Shown here in pieces: positions 22,065 through 30,418 of a stretch of 39,333 bases of DNA (the first letter of the stretch is position 1; each line of letters begins with the position of its first letter). The notes under the pieces were generated by a model that ran no database searches, was not told the DNA's origin, and saw only the letters and a program-made list of their open reading frames with translations. The DNA comes from a virus: positions 1 through 39,333 of IMG/VR virus record IMGVR_UViG_3300005577_000059; one strand, 5' to 3'. Made by a program: the position numbers and the translations under genes.

Positions 22065-22324
22065 AGGCCACTCTTAATCTACTAAGAGGAATTAAATTTA
22101 GGTTAAAAAGAAAAGTCTTGGTCTATTCTTATAAATATGAAAATAAAGACGTAATATTCTTCATGTCTGCATACGAAATAAGAAAAATAGAGACTGATTC
22201 TCTTTTATGGATAGTAAATAATTTACAAAAAGAGATTGCTAGGCGACAAAATATAAAATCTACAAAAGATATTATAGAAGAAGCTGAGAAATTACTTATA
22301 AAATTAAAGGAGGAAGAATGCTAA
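22058..22324 (+). CDS. Hypothetical protein of local family with KEEEC tail
   Basis: An 88-residue protein starting MLKATLNLLRGIKFRLKRK, with a basic N-terminal helix and a long C-terminal helix (DIIEEAEKLLIKLKEEEC). The end is again built from AAGGAGGAAGAATG, overlapping the next ATG. No family recognised beyond the local one. Confidence 0.55.
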   Translation: MLKATLNLLRGIKFRLKRKVLVYSYKYENKDVIFFMSAYEIRKIETDSLLWIVNNLQKEIARRQNIKSTKDIIEEAEKLLIKLKEEEC

Positions 22325-22563
22325 AAATAGTTAATTGGATGAGTGTTAGATTAAGAGGTATTTATTTAATTTTTACAAAAAAAGATTATCATATGTGGTG
22401 TACAAATAGTGGTATGTTTCCTAAGGAAAAATGCATAACTGCTATATTTTTATATGAAGACAAAGTATGTTATGACTTAGACGCTAAAAATATCCCTCAG
22501 GAAACTATTAACACAGTAAGAAGATTACTGATAAAATGGGAGGAAGAAAATGCTAAAAATTAG
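22318..22563 (+). CDS. Hypothetical protein of local family
   Basis: An 81-residue protein starting MLKIVNWMSVRLRGIYLIF and ending VRRLLIKWEEENAKN. The end overlaps the start of the DUF2800 gene by 14 bases. Similar plan to the three preceding genes. Confidence 0.55.
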   Translation: MLKIVNWMSVRLRGIYLIFTKKDYHMWCTNSGMFPKEKCITAIFLYEDKVCYDLDAKNIPQETINTVRRLLIKWEEENAKN

Positions 22564-23629
22564 CTGTTCCAATTTATTTCGATATTTTATATGCCCTGCT
22601 GCATTAAATCATGAGCAAGAGTACGTAGAGAAAGAGAAGACTAAATACGCTGAAGAAGGCATTGCTAAACACTTAGAAATGCAAAATGCTATTGAAGGAA
22701 CTTCTCAAGAACGTTCAGTTGCAGCGGAAGAATTAAGACAAGAGTTTTTAAAAATAGAACCTAATTTCTCTTTTGATGATTGTGTTTGTGAGGAAAGATA
22801 TACGACTCAAAGTGAGATCACATATGATTTTATAAAAACATTAACTTTTTCTTTAAATGGACAACCTGATTTAATTTATATAAGTTTAGATTCATCTACT
22901 ATTTATATTATTGATTATAAATTCGGATACGTTAACGTGAGCCCTAAAAATAACCCTCAGCTATTAGGATATGTAAATTTATTATACAATAACTTAGATA
23001 TGTCTAAACTAACTATAAAAGTAGGGATTTTTCAAGATAGTCGTTTGAATTTAATAGAAGTATCAAAAAAAGAACTTGATATATTTTGGAATTGTGACCT
23101 ACTTGAGATTCTTGTTAATTCGACTAGAAAAGTCTATCAACCCTCTCCAACAGCATGTAAATGGTGCTCATATAGATCAGAGTGCCCTGCGTTAAATCAA
23201 CAAGTAAATGAATGTGTCAAAAAAATTACATCGACAGACTTGCAGCAATTAAGCGAGCCTGATATGTTACAGTTTCGAAAATTTCTGTTAATGAACAAAA
23301 AACTCATTGAGTATGTGCTAGATGATAGTGAAACTTTTTTTAAGAAAAATTTACAAAAAGGAGGATTCTATGATTGGTGCTCTCTTAAGTCTAACGGTTC
23401 TATACAGAGTTGGTCAGATGATTTGAATGAAGATGAGATTGCAGATAAGCTTGCTGACCTGTCGAGCAAAGATAAGAGTGTCTTTTACGAGAAGAAACTC
23501 AAATCGGTTAGCCAGATTAAAAAGCTTTTGGATGTGCCTGCAAACCTCATCGTCACCAAAGATAAGGCAAAAAGCTTAAAAATAAAGGAGGAGCATGAGT
23601 TAAAAACCGCAACTGACGAATTGTTTTAG
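22550..23629 (+). CDS. Cas4-like PD-(D/E)XK nuclease (DUF2800)
   Basis: A 359-residue nuclease of the DUF2800 type. Motifs: SCSNLFRYFICPAA with Cys15, EEGIAKHLEM with His41, NGQPDLIY with Asp107, IIDYKFG with Asp122 and Lys124, and NPQLLGY with Gln137. Cys203, Cys206 and Cys212 (CKWCSYRSECPA) with Cys15 probably bind an iron-sulphur cluster, as in Cas4 and AddB. It is likely a replication or recombination exonuclease. DUF2800 genes are typically followed by DUF2815 genes, as here. The C-terminal third is Lys-rich and helical. Confidence 0.9.
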   Translation: MLKISCSNLFRYFICPAALNHEQEYVEKEKTKYAEEGIAKHLEMQNAIEGTSQERSVAAEELRQEFLKIEPNFSFDDCVCEERYTTQSEITYDFIKTLTFSLNGQPDLIYISLDSSTIYIIDYKFGYVNVSPKNNPQLLGYVNLLYNNLDMSKLTIKVGIFQDSRLNLIEVSKKELDIFWNCDLLEILVNSTRKVYQPSPTACKWCSYRSECPALNQQVNECVKKITSTDLQQLSEPDMLQFRKFLLMNKKLIEYVLDDSETFFKKNLQKGGFYDWCSLKSNGSIQSWSDDLNEDEIADKLADLSSKDKSVFYEKKLKSVSQIKKLLDVPANLIVTKDKAKSLKIKEEHELKTATDELF

Positions 23630-23676
23630 TTTTTATTGTTTTACATACATTTACCATTTATTTAAAGGAACACTTT

Positions 23677-24525
23677 ATGTCTTGTCTTATTCGTTATAAT
23701 CACTCAAAAAATCAGTTAGAAGTTGATACTCCGTATTGCATTTTAGATAGTGCATCGCTCATTACAGCGGTACAATTTCAGCAAGATGGCAAAGGGCAAG
23801 GAGAACCGCGCCATAGTATTCGCGCACTCTTTGATTTGAGCTTCACCGGCGCTCAAGAATTCTTGCAAGAGCTTCGTGAAGAATGCAAACAGCTTGTTGA
23901 TAATGTTGAACAATTTCATCCTGCCTTTGCTCCACCGGGAACCCCCATTAATCAAATCGTGACTGATTGTGTGAAGATTGGTAGTGAAGTAATTGCAGAG
24001 AAAAAGGCTCAGGATGCTCGAGCTGAGAAAAAAGCCAAAGCCGCCGGACAAGCAGCTGCATCTAAAAAAGCCTACAATCCAGCCATGGATTACCTCGATG
24101 GTCTTTTTTATATGTATGCTCGAGCAAGCTCTAAGTTCCGGCTGCGTATTTTTGATAGAGATAATCAAGTTTTATCCCCCCAATCTGATGAGTTTTTTGC
24201 ACCAAGCTTCAAGGGGCGTTTACGTTTAGTCATTAAACGTGCACCTGCGTTTGGCTCAAAAGACCCCGATGTTGGTGGTTCTTTAGTTGCGTACATGAAT
24301 TCTGTGCAGTTCATACGGTCTACTCCTGAAATTGATTATCGTCGTGCATTGTCTGGCTTTAGCACAGTTGAGTCTGACGACGATGCAGAGTGCATGTTTA
24401 ATATTCCTAAAAAAGACATTTATACAGGTCCAAGGGCGACTTCTAAAGCTGTCGGAGAAGTAAAGTTCAATGACAAGAAAAAGGCGGCTAAAGATGAGAT
24501 AGAGGATTACGTCGAGCAGTATTAA
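23677..24525 (+). CDS. Single-stranded DNA-binding protein (DUF2815-like)
   Basis: A 282-residue protein directly after DUF2800, the place of DUF2815, a T7 gp2.5-like OB-fold binding protein. Features are a Lys/Ala-rich helical insert (AEKKAKAAGQAAASKKAY, about 110-128), beta blocks such as LRLVIKRAPAFG, and an acidic C-terminal end (DEIEDYVEQY) as found in many single-strand binding proteins that recruit partners. GC content and codon use look higher than in the small genes upstream. AAAGGAACACTTT precedes the ATG. A rho-independent terminator overlaps its end. Confidence 0.75.
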   Translation: MSCLIRYNHSKNQLEVDTPYCILDSASLITAVQFQQDGKGQGEPRHSIRALFDLSFTGAQEFLQELREECKQLVDNVEQFHPAFAPPGTPINQIVTDCVKIGSEVIAEKKAQDARAEKKAKAAGQAAASKKAYNPAMDYLDGLFYMYARASSKFRLRIFDRDNQVLSPQSDEFFAPSFKGRLRLVIKRAPAFGSKDPDVGGSLVAYMNSVQFIRSTPEIDYRRALSGFSTVESDDDAECMFNIPKKDIYTGPRATSKAVGEVKFNDKKKAAKDEIEDYVEQY

Positions 24526-24546
24526 AGCTCGACTTTTCTTTTTCTC
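24511..24546 (+). terminator. Rho-independent terminator
   Basis: Stem GTCGAGC (24511-24517) and GCTCGAC (24527-24533), nine-base loop, followed by TTTTCTTTTTCTC. The left arm lies inside the last codons of the single-strand binding protein gene, and the loop holds its stop codon. Confidence 0.8.
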
Positions 24547-24571
24547 ACTTAAAACACAAGGATGTGATGTT

Positions 24572-26632
24572 ATGTACTTATTCATGGACTTTGAAACTTA
24601 CTCCCCTGTTAATTTAATCAATACTGGCGTACAAAAATACGCTCGTCACCCCGATGCTGACGTCATCTGTGGTGTGTTTAGTTTAGTTAGTAATACACGC
24701 GGCAATGTGAGTACTTTAAAAATCTCTAATTATGAAATTAAAGATGAGATACTAGCTCGGCCAATTCACCATACCCTTGATTTGATGTTTGATGCCGCAC
24801 AGTTCATCATAGCTCATAACATTGAGTTCGATTTAGAAATTTATCGCTCAATCTTAGAAAAGAAATATAATTTTTTAGAAATCGATGCAAGCAAAAAATT
24901 GGTGTGTACAAAAAAAAGACAAGCTTTCTTGAATCAGATTAAGCAGAAGAGCTCTCTCGATTACGCTTCAAAATGGTTTGGGTTATCTACACAAAAGAGT
25001 GGAAAAGGGAAAGATTTAATTGAAAAACTCTCTATTCCAGATAAAAAGACGGGGCTAAGAAATTATGATGATGCTCTCGAAGCTCAAATGCTTGAGTATT
25101 GTTTGCAAGATGTCAAAACTCTCGAGTGTCTATTTTTCGCACAACAAGACTTTGCGAAGTTGTTTCGTATCCGAAACAATGACTATAAAATCCAAACTTT
25201 GGACCTTGAAATCAATAACACAGGATTTCCTGTCAATCTCGAACTCGCATCAAAAATCTCAGAAGTAGCTGAAGAAGAAAAAGCATCTGCTCAGCTTAAA
25301 TTTTGTCAAATGTTTAATGACTTTAATTTACCTTCTCTTTCCCAGGACGCTCAGATTAAGAAGTTTATCAAAGCTAAATTCGATTATCAGATTGATTCTT
25401 TTACTGACAATCTTTCAGATGCCCCGGCAGAAGTCGCGCAGGTGCTTGATTTACGTGAAGCTGTGAGAAAGAGCTCACTCGCGAAAGCTCAAGATATGCT
25501 TGCGAGAGAAGTGAATGGAAGAATTTATGGGGCGTTCCAATATGCAGGAGCTCACACAGGTCGGTGGGCTGGGTATGGAGTTCAGCCACATAATTTTCCA
25601 AGGACTAAAGATGAGAAAGACCCTAAAGCTTTTCTTCGTAACTTAATTGCGACAGGTGCGGATTCTTCTCTTATTATTCTGGATTACAGTCAAATTGAAC
25701 ATCGAGCTGTATTCTATATGCTTATGAAATATCTAGAGCATTTTGAGTTAAGAGATGCTTCAGTTGAAAGACATTTTGATAATTTTTTCAAAGGCGTCGA
25801 TTCTTATCTTGATTTAGCTGCTGATATTTACGGAGTTGATGTTGAGACTCTTACTAATAAATCTCCAGAACGTGTAGCGGGGAAAACAGCTCACCTGGGA
25901 CTAGCTTATGCCATGGGTAAAGATAAGTTTTATGCAACAACTAAACGAGATGGAATTGATTTAGCGAGATATAAAAAACTAAAGCCATCTAGAGAAGACT
26001 TAGAAGAAGATTGGAGTGAGGAAGAGTTAAGCGCGCTCTTATCCACTGATACAATTATCGCTTCTCACGAAGAAGAATGCGCTCGCATCGTAAAAGTCTA
26101 CCGTGAAAAATACCCTACGCTTAAGAAGCTTTGGGCTTATTTACAAGATAATTTTATCGCTTGTGTCAGACAAAATGAAGACCGCGTAATTGATTTAATT
26201 TGGGGTATGCAGATTCGGTATGTAGCTAAACTCCCTTTTCGAGATAGCAATTGTCTCTCTTTAGTTCTTCCAAATGGCAGACCTCTTTTTTACTATGATT
26301 TAACAATAAGTGAAGGAGAAACACCGTGGGGCACACCAAACTATTCTTTACAAATTGAAGGTCTTAATGTTCACGGGGGGTTATTGCTGGAGAATATCAT
26401 CCAGGGGCTTTGTCGGGACTTGCTTGCAGAACATATGTTAGAGATTTCTGGAAAGCTCAAGCTTGCTAAAATCGTTTTGCATGTGCACGATGAAATCGGC
26501 GTGGAGTCTTTAGATGAAACTCTAAATTTTAACAAAGAACTTATCGAAAGTATATGCAAAACACCCCCAAAATGGATGGAAGGCTTTCCTTTATCTTACG
26601 AAATCATGATTACAAAATTCTATAGGAAATAA
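24572..26632 (+). CDS. Family A DNA polymerase with 3'-5' exonuclease
   Basis: A 686-residue replicative polymerase. The N-terminal DEDD exonuclease has Asp6/Glu8 (FMDFETYS), Asp88 (HNIEFDLEIY) and Asp180 (YCLQDVKTL). The polymerase domain has motif A LDYSQIEHR (Asp371), motif B with RVAGKTAHLGLAYAMG (Lys438, Tyr446) and motif C HVHDE (639-641, Asp640). No 5'-3' exonuclease domain is present, as usual in phages. The leader AAAACACAAGGATG is repeated before the primase gene. The strong terminator upstream means it may need its own promoter or readthrough. Confidence 0.95.
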   Translation: MYLFMDFETYSPVNLINTGVQKYARHPDADVICGVFSLVSNTRGNVSTLKISNYEIKDEILARPIHHTLDLMFDAAQFIIAHNIEFDLEIYRSILEKKYNFLEIDASKKLVCTKKRQAFLNQIKQKSSLDYASKWFGLSTQKSGKGKDLIEKLSIPDKKTGLRNYDDALEAQMLEYCLQDVKTLECLFFAQQDFAKLFRIRNNDYKIQTLDLEINNTGFPVNLELASKISEVAEEEKASAQLKFCQMFNDFNLPSLSQDAQIKKFIKAKFDYQIDSFTDNLSDAPAEVAQVLDLREAVRKSSLAKAQDMLAREVNGRIYGAFQYAGAHTGRWAGYGVQPHNFPRTKDEKDPKAFLRNLIATGADSSLIILDYSQIEHRAVFYMLMKYLEHFELRDASVERHFDNFFKGVDSYLDLAADIYGVDVETLTNKSPERVAGKTAHLGLAYAMGKDKFYATTKRDGIDLARYKKLKPSREDLEEDWSEEELSALLSTDTIIASHEEECARIVKVYREKYPTLKKLWAYLQDNFIACVRQNEDRVIDLIWGMQIRYVAKLPFRDSNCLSLVLPNGRPLFYYDLTISEGETPWGTPNYSLQIEGLNVHGGLLLENIIQGLCRDLLAEHMLEISGKLKLAKIVLHVHDEIGVESLDETLNFNKELIESICKTPPKWMEGFPLSYEIMITKFYRK

Positions 26633-26634
26633 AC

Positions 26635-26721
26635 ATGGAAATTCTTCATTGGATGGCTGAGCATTGGATCTTAACAATTGTTTTATTTTTAATAGTTTTT
26701 GGGAGGGGTTGTGACTGCTAA
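26635..26721 (+). CDS. Small transmembrane peptide
   Basis: A 28-codon frame two bases after the polymerase stop, with one hydrophobic segment (ILTIVLFLIVFG) and ending RGCDC. The upstream sequence gives only a weak ribosome-binding site (AGGAAATAAAC). Its end covers the GGGAGGGG of the next gene, so its translation may couple the two. Real but unproven. Confidence 0.45.
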   Translation: MEILHWMAEHWILTIVLFLIVFGRGCDC

Positions 26722-26983
26722 AAAAAAAGAATACATGGACCTTAGATTTTTAACATTTTTAAACGGTGGTATGAAGTTAAGACATACTGATTGGCCACTA
26801 AATAATTATATACAGATAAAAGATATCCCTTCTCATTACTATCTTCCTATTTCTGCTTATTCTAAGCGTTCGATAAAAATATACAGTCTTTATAAAGATG
26901 AAGTAGTTGACATAAAAGATTATTTTTTAACTGCATATGATTTATTTGAAGCAACATGGGTTGAATTCACAGAAGACAAATAA
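26711..26983 (+). CDS. DUF2829/Tad2-like small protein
   Basis: Start is GTG at 26711 after GGGAGGGGTT; product of 90 residues. The pattern FLTFLNGGMKLRHTDWPLNN at the start and AYDLFEATWVEFTE at the end fits the small phage domain family DUF2829 (FxxxLxxGxxxRxxxW ... DLxAxDWE). Some DUF2829 members (Tad2) sequester the signal of Thoeris defence. Resemblance is by short motifs only, so anti-defence function is speculative. Confidence 0.5.
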   Translation: MTAKKKEYMDLRFLTFLNGGMKLRHTDWPLNNYIQIKDIPSHYYLPISAYSKRSIKIYSLYKDEVVDIKDYFLTAYDLFEATWVEFTEDK

Positions 26984-26986
26984 AAA

Positions 26987-27004
26987 AGCGCCTCGAAAGG
27001 CGCT
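26987..27004 (-). terminator. Hairpin with U-run on the minus strand
   Basis: AGCGCC and GGCGCT with a six-base loop lie between the DUF2829-like gene and the primase. The T run follows only when read leftwards, so as a terminator it would stop antisense transcription. In the sense mRNA it would be a bare hairpin just before the primase leader. Confidence 0.5.
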
Positions 27005-27023
27005 AAAACACAAGGATGAACTT

Positions 27024-29690
27024 ATGATGTTCAAAAACTTACAAGACTATCAAACACAAGTCAAGCTTTTTTGTGAGCATCTAGAGCAAGACTTTTTAGC
27101 TGGTTTTGTTATCGGTTCAACAGTGTCTAAAAAGTTAAATAGAAACTGTAATCTTCTATTAACTGATGTCTATGATAAACCTGGTTGGAGTATTTCATTA
27201 AATGGAGATGAAAATCTTTATTTTGTTCCTCAAGTCTGTGAACAATATGGGAAAGAAGATTGCGTAAAAGCGATTAAGACCCTTTTCGTTGACTTAGATG
27301 AAACATCAGAAATTCCAAATTTTGAAGAAACTCAAGTTCCTAATCTTGTCATTCGCCGAACTGATGGTCGAGCTTATCAGTGGTTTTATTTTTTAGAAGA
27401 TGCAATTACTGAGAAAGAATTTAGAAATTATCAAAAATTACTTTCGGATAGGTATAAAAGCGACGACAGTATTAAAAACCCAAATCGTCTCATGCGGATG
27501 GCAGGAGTTCGCCGGGGAGATAAATCTAAAGATAAAAAGGCTAATATTGAAGCAGGGCTTCACTATGAAGTAATTTCTCATCACTCTCAAAAACTATCTA
27601 AAGAAAAATTAGATGAATTTTTTTCTATTAAAGGGGAGTCTACTAAAAGCGCTGACAAGGCGCTAACACAACCAAAAAAAATATCTGACTTTTTAACTGA
27701 GGATGAAGAAGATGAGAAAGGGAGGATTTATCCGGCTGAAGAGGCATTTTTCTATGATTTATTCCGAGGGAAGTCTAAAGGAGAAGGTACTTCGGGTATC
27801 TTATATCGCTTTGCTTGTTATTTGCTGGACCGAGGTATTAAGCTCAGTAAATTTAAAAAATACTGTGATGACAATGGTATACCTGCAAATGATATATCGC
27901 ACTGCGATGATGAAGAATTTGAGACTGTTCAAATAAACGCTAATAAATACGCTAAAAATCAAAAAGCGCTAGCTCAGAAACAAGAACAAAAAGAGATTCA
28001 GAAGCAAGTTGAAAACCCAAATAAAATGAATTTTGATGAGTTATTTGAAACTTACCCCCTTCTAAATGAAGTCTATCACACAGAGCTTAAGAATTATTAT
28101 TTTGTTGAAAGCGAAGATACTTTTTACAGACAAGACCCTGGAAATCGTTTGACTAAAATAAGCAAAACTTTATTTGATAAGACTTTCCAACGCAATGTAG
28201 TGATAAAGACTAAAAAGGGTAAGTCCGTAAAAGGTAATGCAACTAATCTTTTCCTCGCTTATGAAACTCGTCACTTTTTTAACATCACAAGCATGACTGG
28301 CTACCAACCTCACGGGCCAAGAATGTATTTTGACGGCAGTCAAATTCTTAACACCTGGTTTGCACCAAATCACAAGAAGGAAAAAAGAGGTGATTTAGCT
28401 ATCTTTTTAAATCACATCAGATGGCTTTTTAAAGACCAAAAATCAATTACAGGAGAAGATTTAGGGGAATTCTTTTTAGATTATCTAGCTTATGTTTATT
28501 GTAATCCTGCACCTGCTAATTTTGCTTGGCTTATTTATGCGAGAAATATGGGTATTGGTCGTAGCTTCTTTACAGAATTATTGCGGCAGCTGATGGGTAG
28601 TGAGAATGTTTCTGCGCCTACTCCCAAAATCGCATATGATCAGTATACCTCATGGCATTCAACGAAGCAGTTTGCTGTTGTAGAAGAATTAACAACTGAC
28701 AAAGGTTTTTATGACCAGCTAAAGCCTATCATTTCAAACGAAATTGTGGCTCACAGAGAGATGCATAAGAACCCTACGAACGTGACGAATTACTGTAATA
28801 TGATGTTGCTCTCAAATCAGATGGATTGTTTAAAAATAGCTGAAAAAGACCGTCGTATTTTAGTTGTGCATATGCATCAAGAAGTACAAGCCCCTGAATA
28901 TTATGATGCGCTTTACGGCTGGAAAAAAGACAAAGATAACGTCGCTGAATTAGCTGATTATCTGATTGCGAGAAATAAACAAGTGGATCAAAGGAAGATG
29001 CTCGGGCATGCTCCAATTACAAATGCTAAACTTCTCATGCAACGCGTTAATAAAAATAACTCTCTACAAGAGTTAGAGGAGCGCGTAGAGGCAGTTTCAT
29101 TCGGTAAAAATAATGAATTCGTTGACCAAAAATCTCTCATTGATAGTTTATTCCCAAATATTCAAGATGCTGTTATTAAATACCGTAATATTGTCGCGTC
29201 TAACATGCAAAAAATTGGGTATGTGCCTTTATTTACAGGGAAACAATTACGTATCGCAGGTAAAAAAGAACGCTTAACAATTTTTATTGAAGCTAAATAT
29301 GCTGAAAATTACGTGAAAGAAATTAATTTTGACAGTGTGATTGAAGAATACTCTATTTATAAGAAGATACCCCTTGAGAAAAAAGAAATCGCAAAAGTTG
29401 AAAATTCAGTTATTTTGGCCCCAATTTCTGAGCCAGTTCGACAAGAGGCTCAATCAACCAACGTTGCTTCAGAACCCGTCATTAAAGCCGATAAATCTGT
29501 TGTTAAGGCCGATCCGGTTAAGAAGTCAAGCTCTCCAAAAAAAGAAAAGATAAATGCTTTAGTAGCGGAAGCGCGGCGTCGAGCAGAAGAAAAAGACAGC
29601 GGGCGGAAAGTGCCGACAGTTCAAGATCTCATTGAAATACGCACAAAACGAATGAGTCAGAAAATTGACGTATCAATTTTGTATCATTAG
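27024..29690 (+). CDS. Primase-helicase (AEP-like primase plus SF3/D5-type ATPase)
   Basis: An 888-residue protein starting at 27024 after AAGGATGAACTT; the open frame extends 29 codons upstream into the previous gene. The N-terminus (1-200) resembles RepB-type archaeo-eukaryotic primases: TLFVDLDET (Asp90, Asp92), RRTDGRAYQWFYFL and NPNRLMRMAGVRR. The C-terminal half is an SF3/D5-like ATPase: WLIYARNMGIGRSFF at the Walker A site, FAVVEEL at 550-556, SNQMD as sensor and DRR at 609-611. The Walker A Lys is Arg513, which is unusual. The C-terminal 100 residues are Pro/Ser/Lys-rich and end in a helical segment. It should start and unwind replication forks for the polymerase. Confidence 0.85.
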   Translation: MMFKNLQDYQTQVKLFCEHLEQDFLAGFVIGSTVSKKLNRNCNLLLTDVYDKPGWSISLNGDENLYFVPQVCEQYGKEDCVKAIKTLFVDLDETSEIPNFEETQVPNLVIRRTDGRAYQWFYFLEDAITEKEFRNYQKLLSDRYKSDDSIKNPNRLMRMAGVRRGDKSKDKKANIEAGLHYEVISHHSQKLSKEKLDEFFSIKGESTKSADKALTQPKKISDFLTEDEEDEKGRIYPAEEAFFYDLFRGKSKGEGTSGILYRFACYLLDRGIKLSKFKKYCDDNGIPANDISHCDDEEFETVQINANKYAKNQKALAQKQEQKEIQKQVENPNKMNFDELFETYPLLNEVYHTELKNYYFVESEDTFYRQDPGNRLTKISKTLFDKTFQRNVVIKTKKGKSVKGNATNLFLAYETRHFFNITSMTGYQPHGPRMYFDGSQILNTWFAPNHKKEKRGDLAIFLNHIRWLFKDQKSITGEDLGEFFLDYLAYVYCNPAPANFAWLIYARNMGIGRSFFTELLRQLMGSENVSAPTPKIAYDQYTSWHSTKQFAVVEELTTDKGFYDQLKPIISNEIVAHREMHKNPTNVTNYCNMMLLSNQMDCLKIAEKDRRILVVHMHQEVQAPEYYDALYGWKKDKDNVAELADYLIARNKQVDQRKMLGHAPITNAKLLMQRVNKNNSLQELEERVEAVSFGKNNEFVDQKSLIDSLFPNIQDAVIKYRNIVASNMQKIGYVPLFTGKQLRIAGKKERLTIFIEAKYAENYVKEINFDSVIEEYSIYKKIPLEKKEIAKVENSVILAPISEPVRQEAQSTNVASEPVIKADKSVVKADPVKKSSSPKKEKINALVAEARRRAEEKDSGRKVPTVQDLIEIRTKRMSQKIDVSILYH

Positions 29691-29702
29691 CAAAAAAATC
29701 AC

Positions 29703-29746
29703 AAAATAAACTTGACTTAAAAATTTGTTTAAGTTAAGTTTATTTT
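29703..29746. promoter_or_regulatory. Near-perfect 18-base palindrome with promoter-like TTGACT
   Basis: Arms 29703-29720 and 29729-29746 pair over 18 bases with one G-T, around an eight-base loop. The left arm contains TTGACT (29712-29717) in a context identical to the early promoter at 15089; the -10 candidate (TAAGTT, 29735-29740) is weak. It is either a regulated promoter with an operator, or an AT-rich terminator after the primase. Confidence 0.55.
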
Positions 29747-29796
29747 AGTAAGAATGGTTCTTACAACAATTAAATAATATGACAAGGATGGACGTC

Positions 29797-29982
29797 ATGA
29801 TTGCACAGTATTTTCAGAATGGTACAGTTCGTTTAGTAAAAGAGACAATTAAATATCACAGAACTCCAGTTTTTCGAGTTTGGGTTTTTGTTAACAATAT
29901 GTGGGTTTTTGAGAAACGAGTCTGCGCTCAGAGTTTCGATCAAGCATATGAAGTCTATGTAAATGAAGGAGGGGTGGTATGA
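29797..29982 (+). CDS. Hypothetical small protein with EGGV tail
   Basis: I start at 29797 (MIAQYFQNGTVRL, 61 residues) after AAGGATGGACGTC; an in-frame ATG at 29779 would add six residues. Aromatic beta-rich sequence (FRVWVFVNNMWVFEK). The tail NEGGVV is encoded by GAAGGAGGGGTGGT, the ribosome-binding site of the next gene. First gene after the palindrome. Confidence 0.6.
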   Translation: MIAQYFQNGTVRLVKETIKYHRTPVFRVWVFVNNMWVFEKRVCAQSFDQAYEVYVNEGGVV

Positions 29983-30200
29983 GAGTAGAATTATCAGAAC
30001 AGAGTTTTAACCTTGTTAAATCGATTCTATCTTATACCTATGTTGAATTAAATATTCAAAAAGAAAGAGATGAACTGCTCCCCCTTCGGAAACGACATGT
30101 TTGCGATACTGCTGAATTAGTTAAAACTGCATTAAATGAAATTGGAGTTAAAGTGTTACCGACTAAAATTGATTTAGATAAAGAAGGGAATCTTAAATGA
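29979..30200 (+). CDS. Hypothetical helical protein
   Basis: A 73-residue protein, ATG overlapping the previous stop, with helices either side of a CDTAELVKTALNEIGVKVLP segment. No family recognised. Confidence 0.55.
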   Translation: MRVELSEQSFNLVKSILSYTYVELNIQKERDELLPLRKRHVCDTAELVKTALNEIGVKVLPTKIDLDKEGNLK

Positions 30201-30418
30201 CTAAGGATGAGTTATTGATTTTATTAAACAAGACAAATAAGTTAAGAGTTCAAAATATTGAAAATTTGATTGATTTATATGAAAAAGACGCATTTAAGAA
30301 AAATCCAGTGTCTTTATTAAATTTTATAAATGGAGAACAACAATTAACAGATATTTTAGTAGACGTTCTTCATAAAGTAGGTAAAGAGATGTTAAACGAA
30401 AGGAAAATAAATGACTAG
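30197..30418 (+). CDS. Hypothetical helical protein
   Basis: A 73-residue, largely helical protein (MTKDELLILLNKTNKL; LTDILVDVLHKVGKEML). It overlaps both neighbours by four or more bases. No family recognised. Confidence 0.55.
   Translation: MTKDELLILLNKTNKLRVQNIENLIDLYEKDAFKKNPVSLLNFINGEQQLTDILVDVLHKVGKEMLNERKIND

Noticed and set aside
23743-24168. 141-codon minus-strand frame inside the single-strand binding protein gene
   Set aside because: Fully inside a better supported gene on the other strand, with no ribosome-binding site or partner genes.
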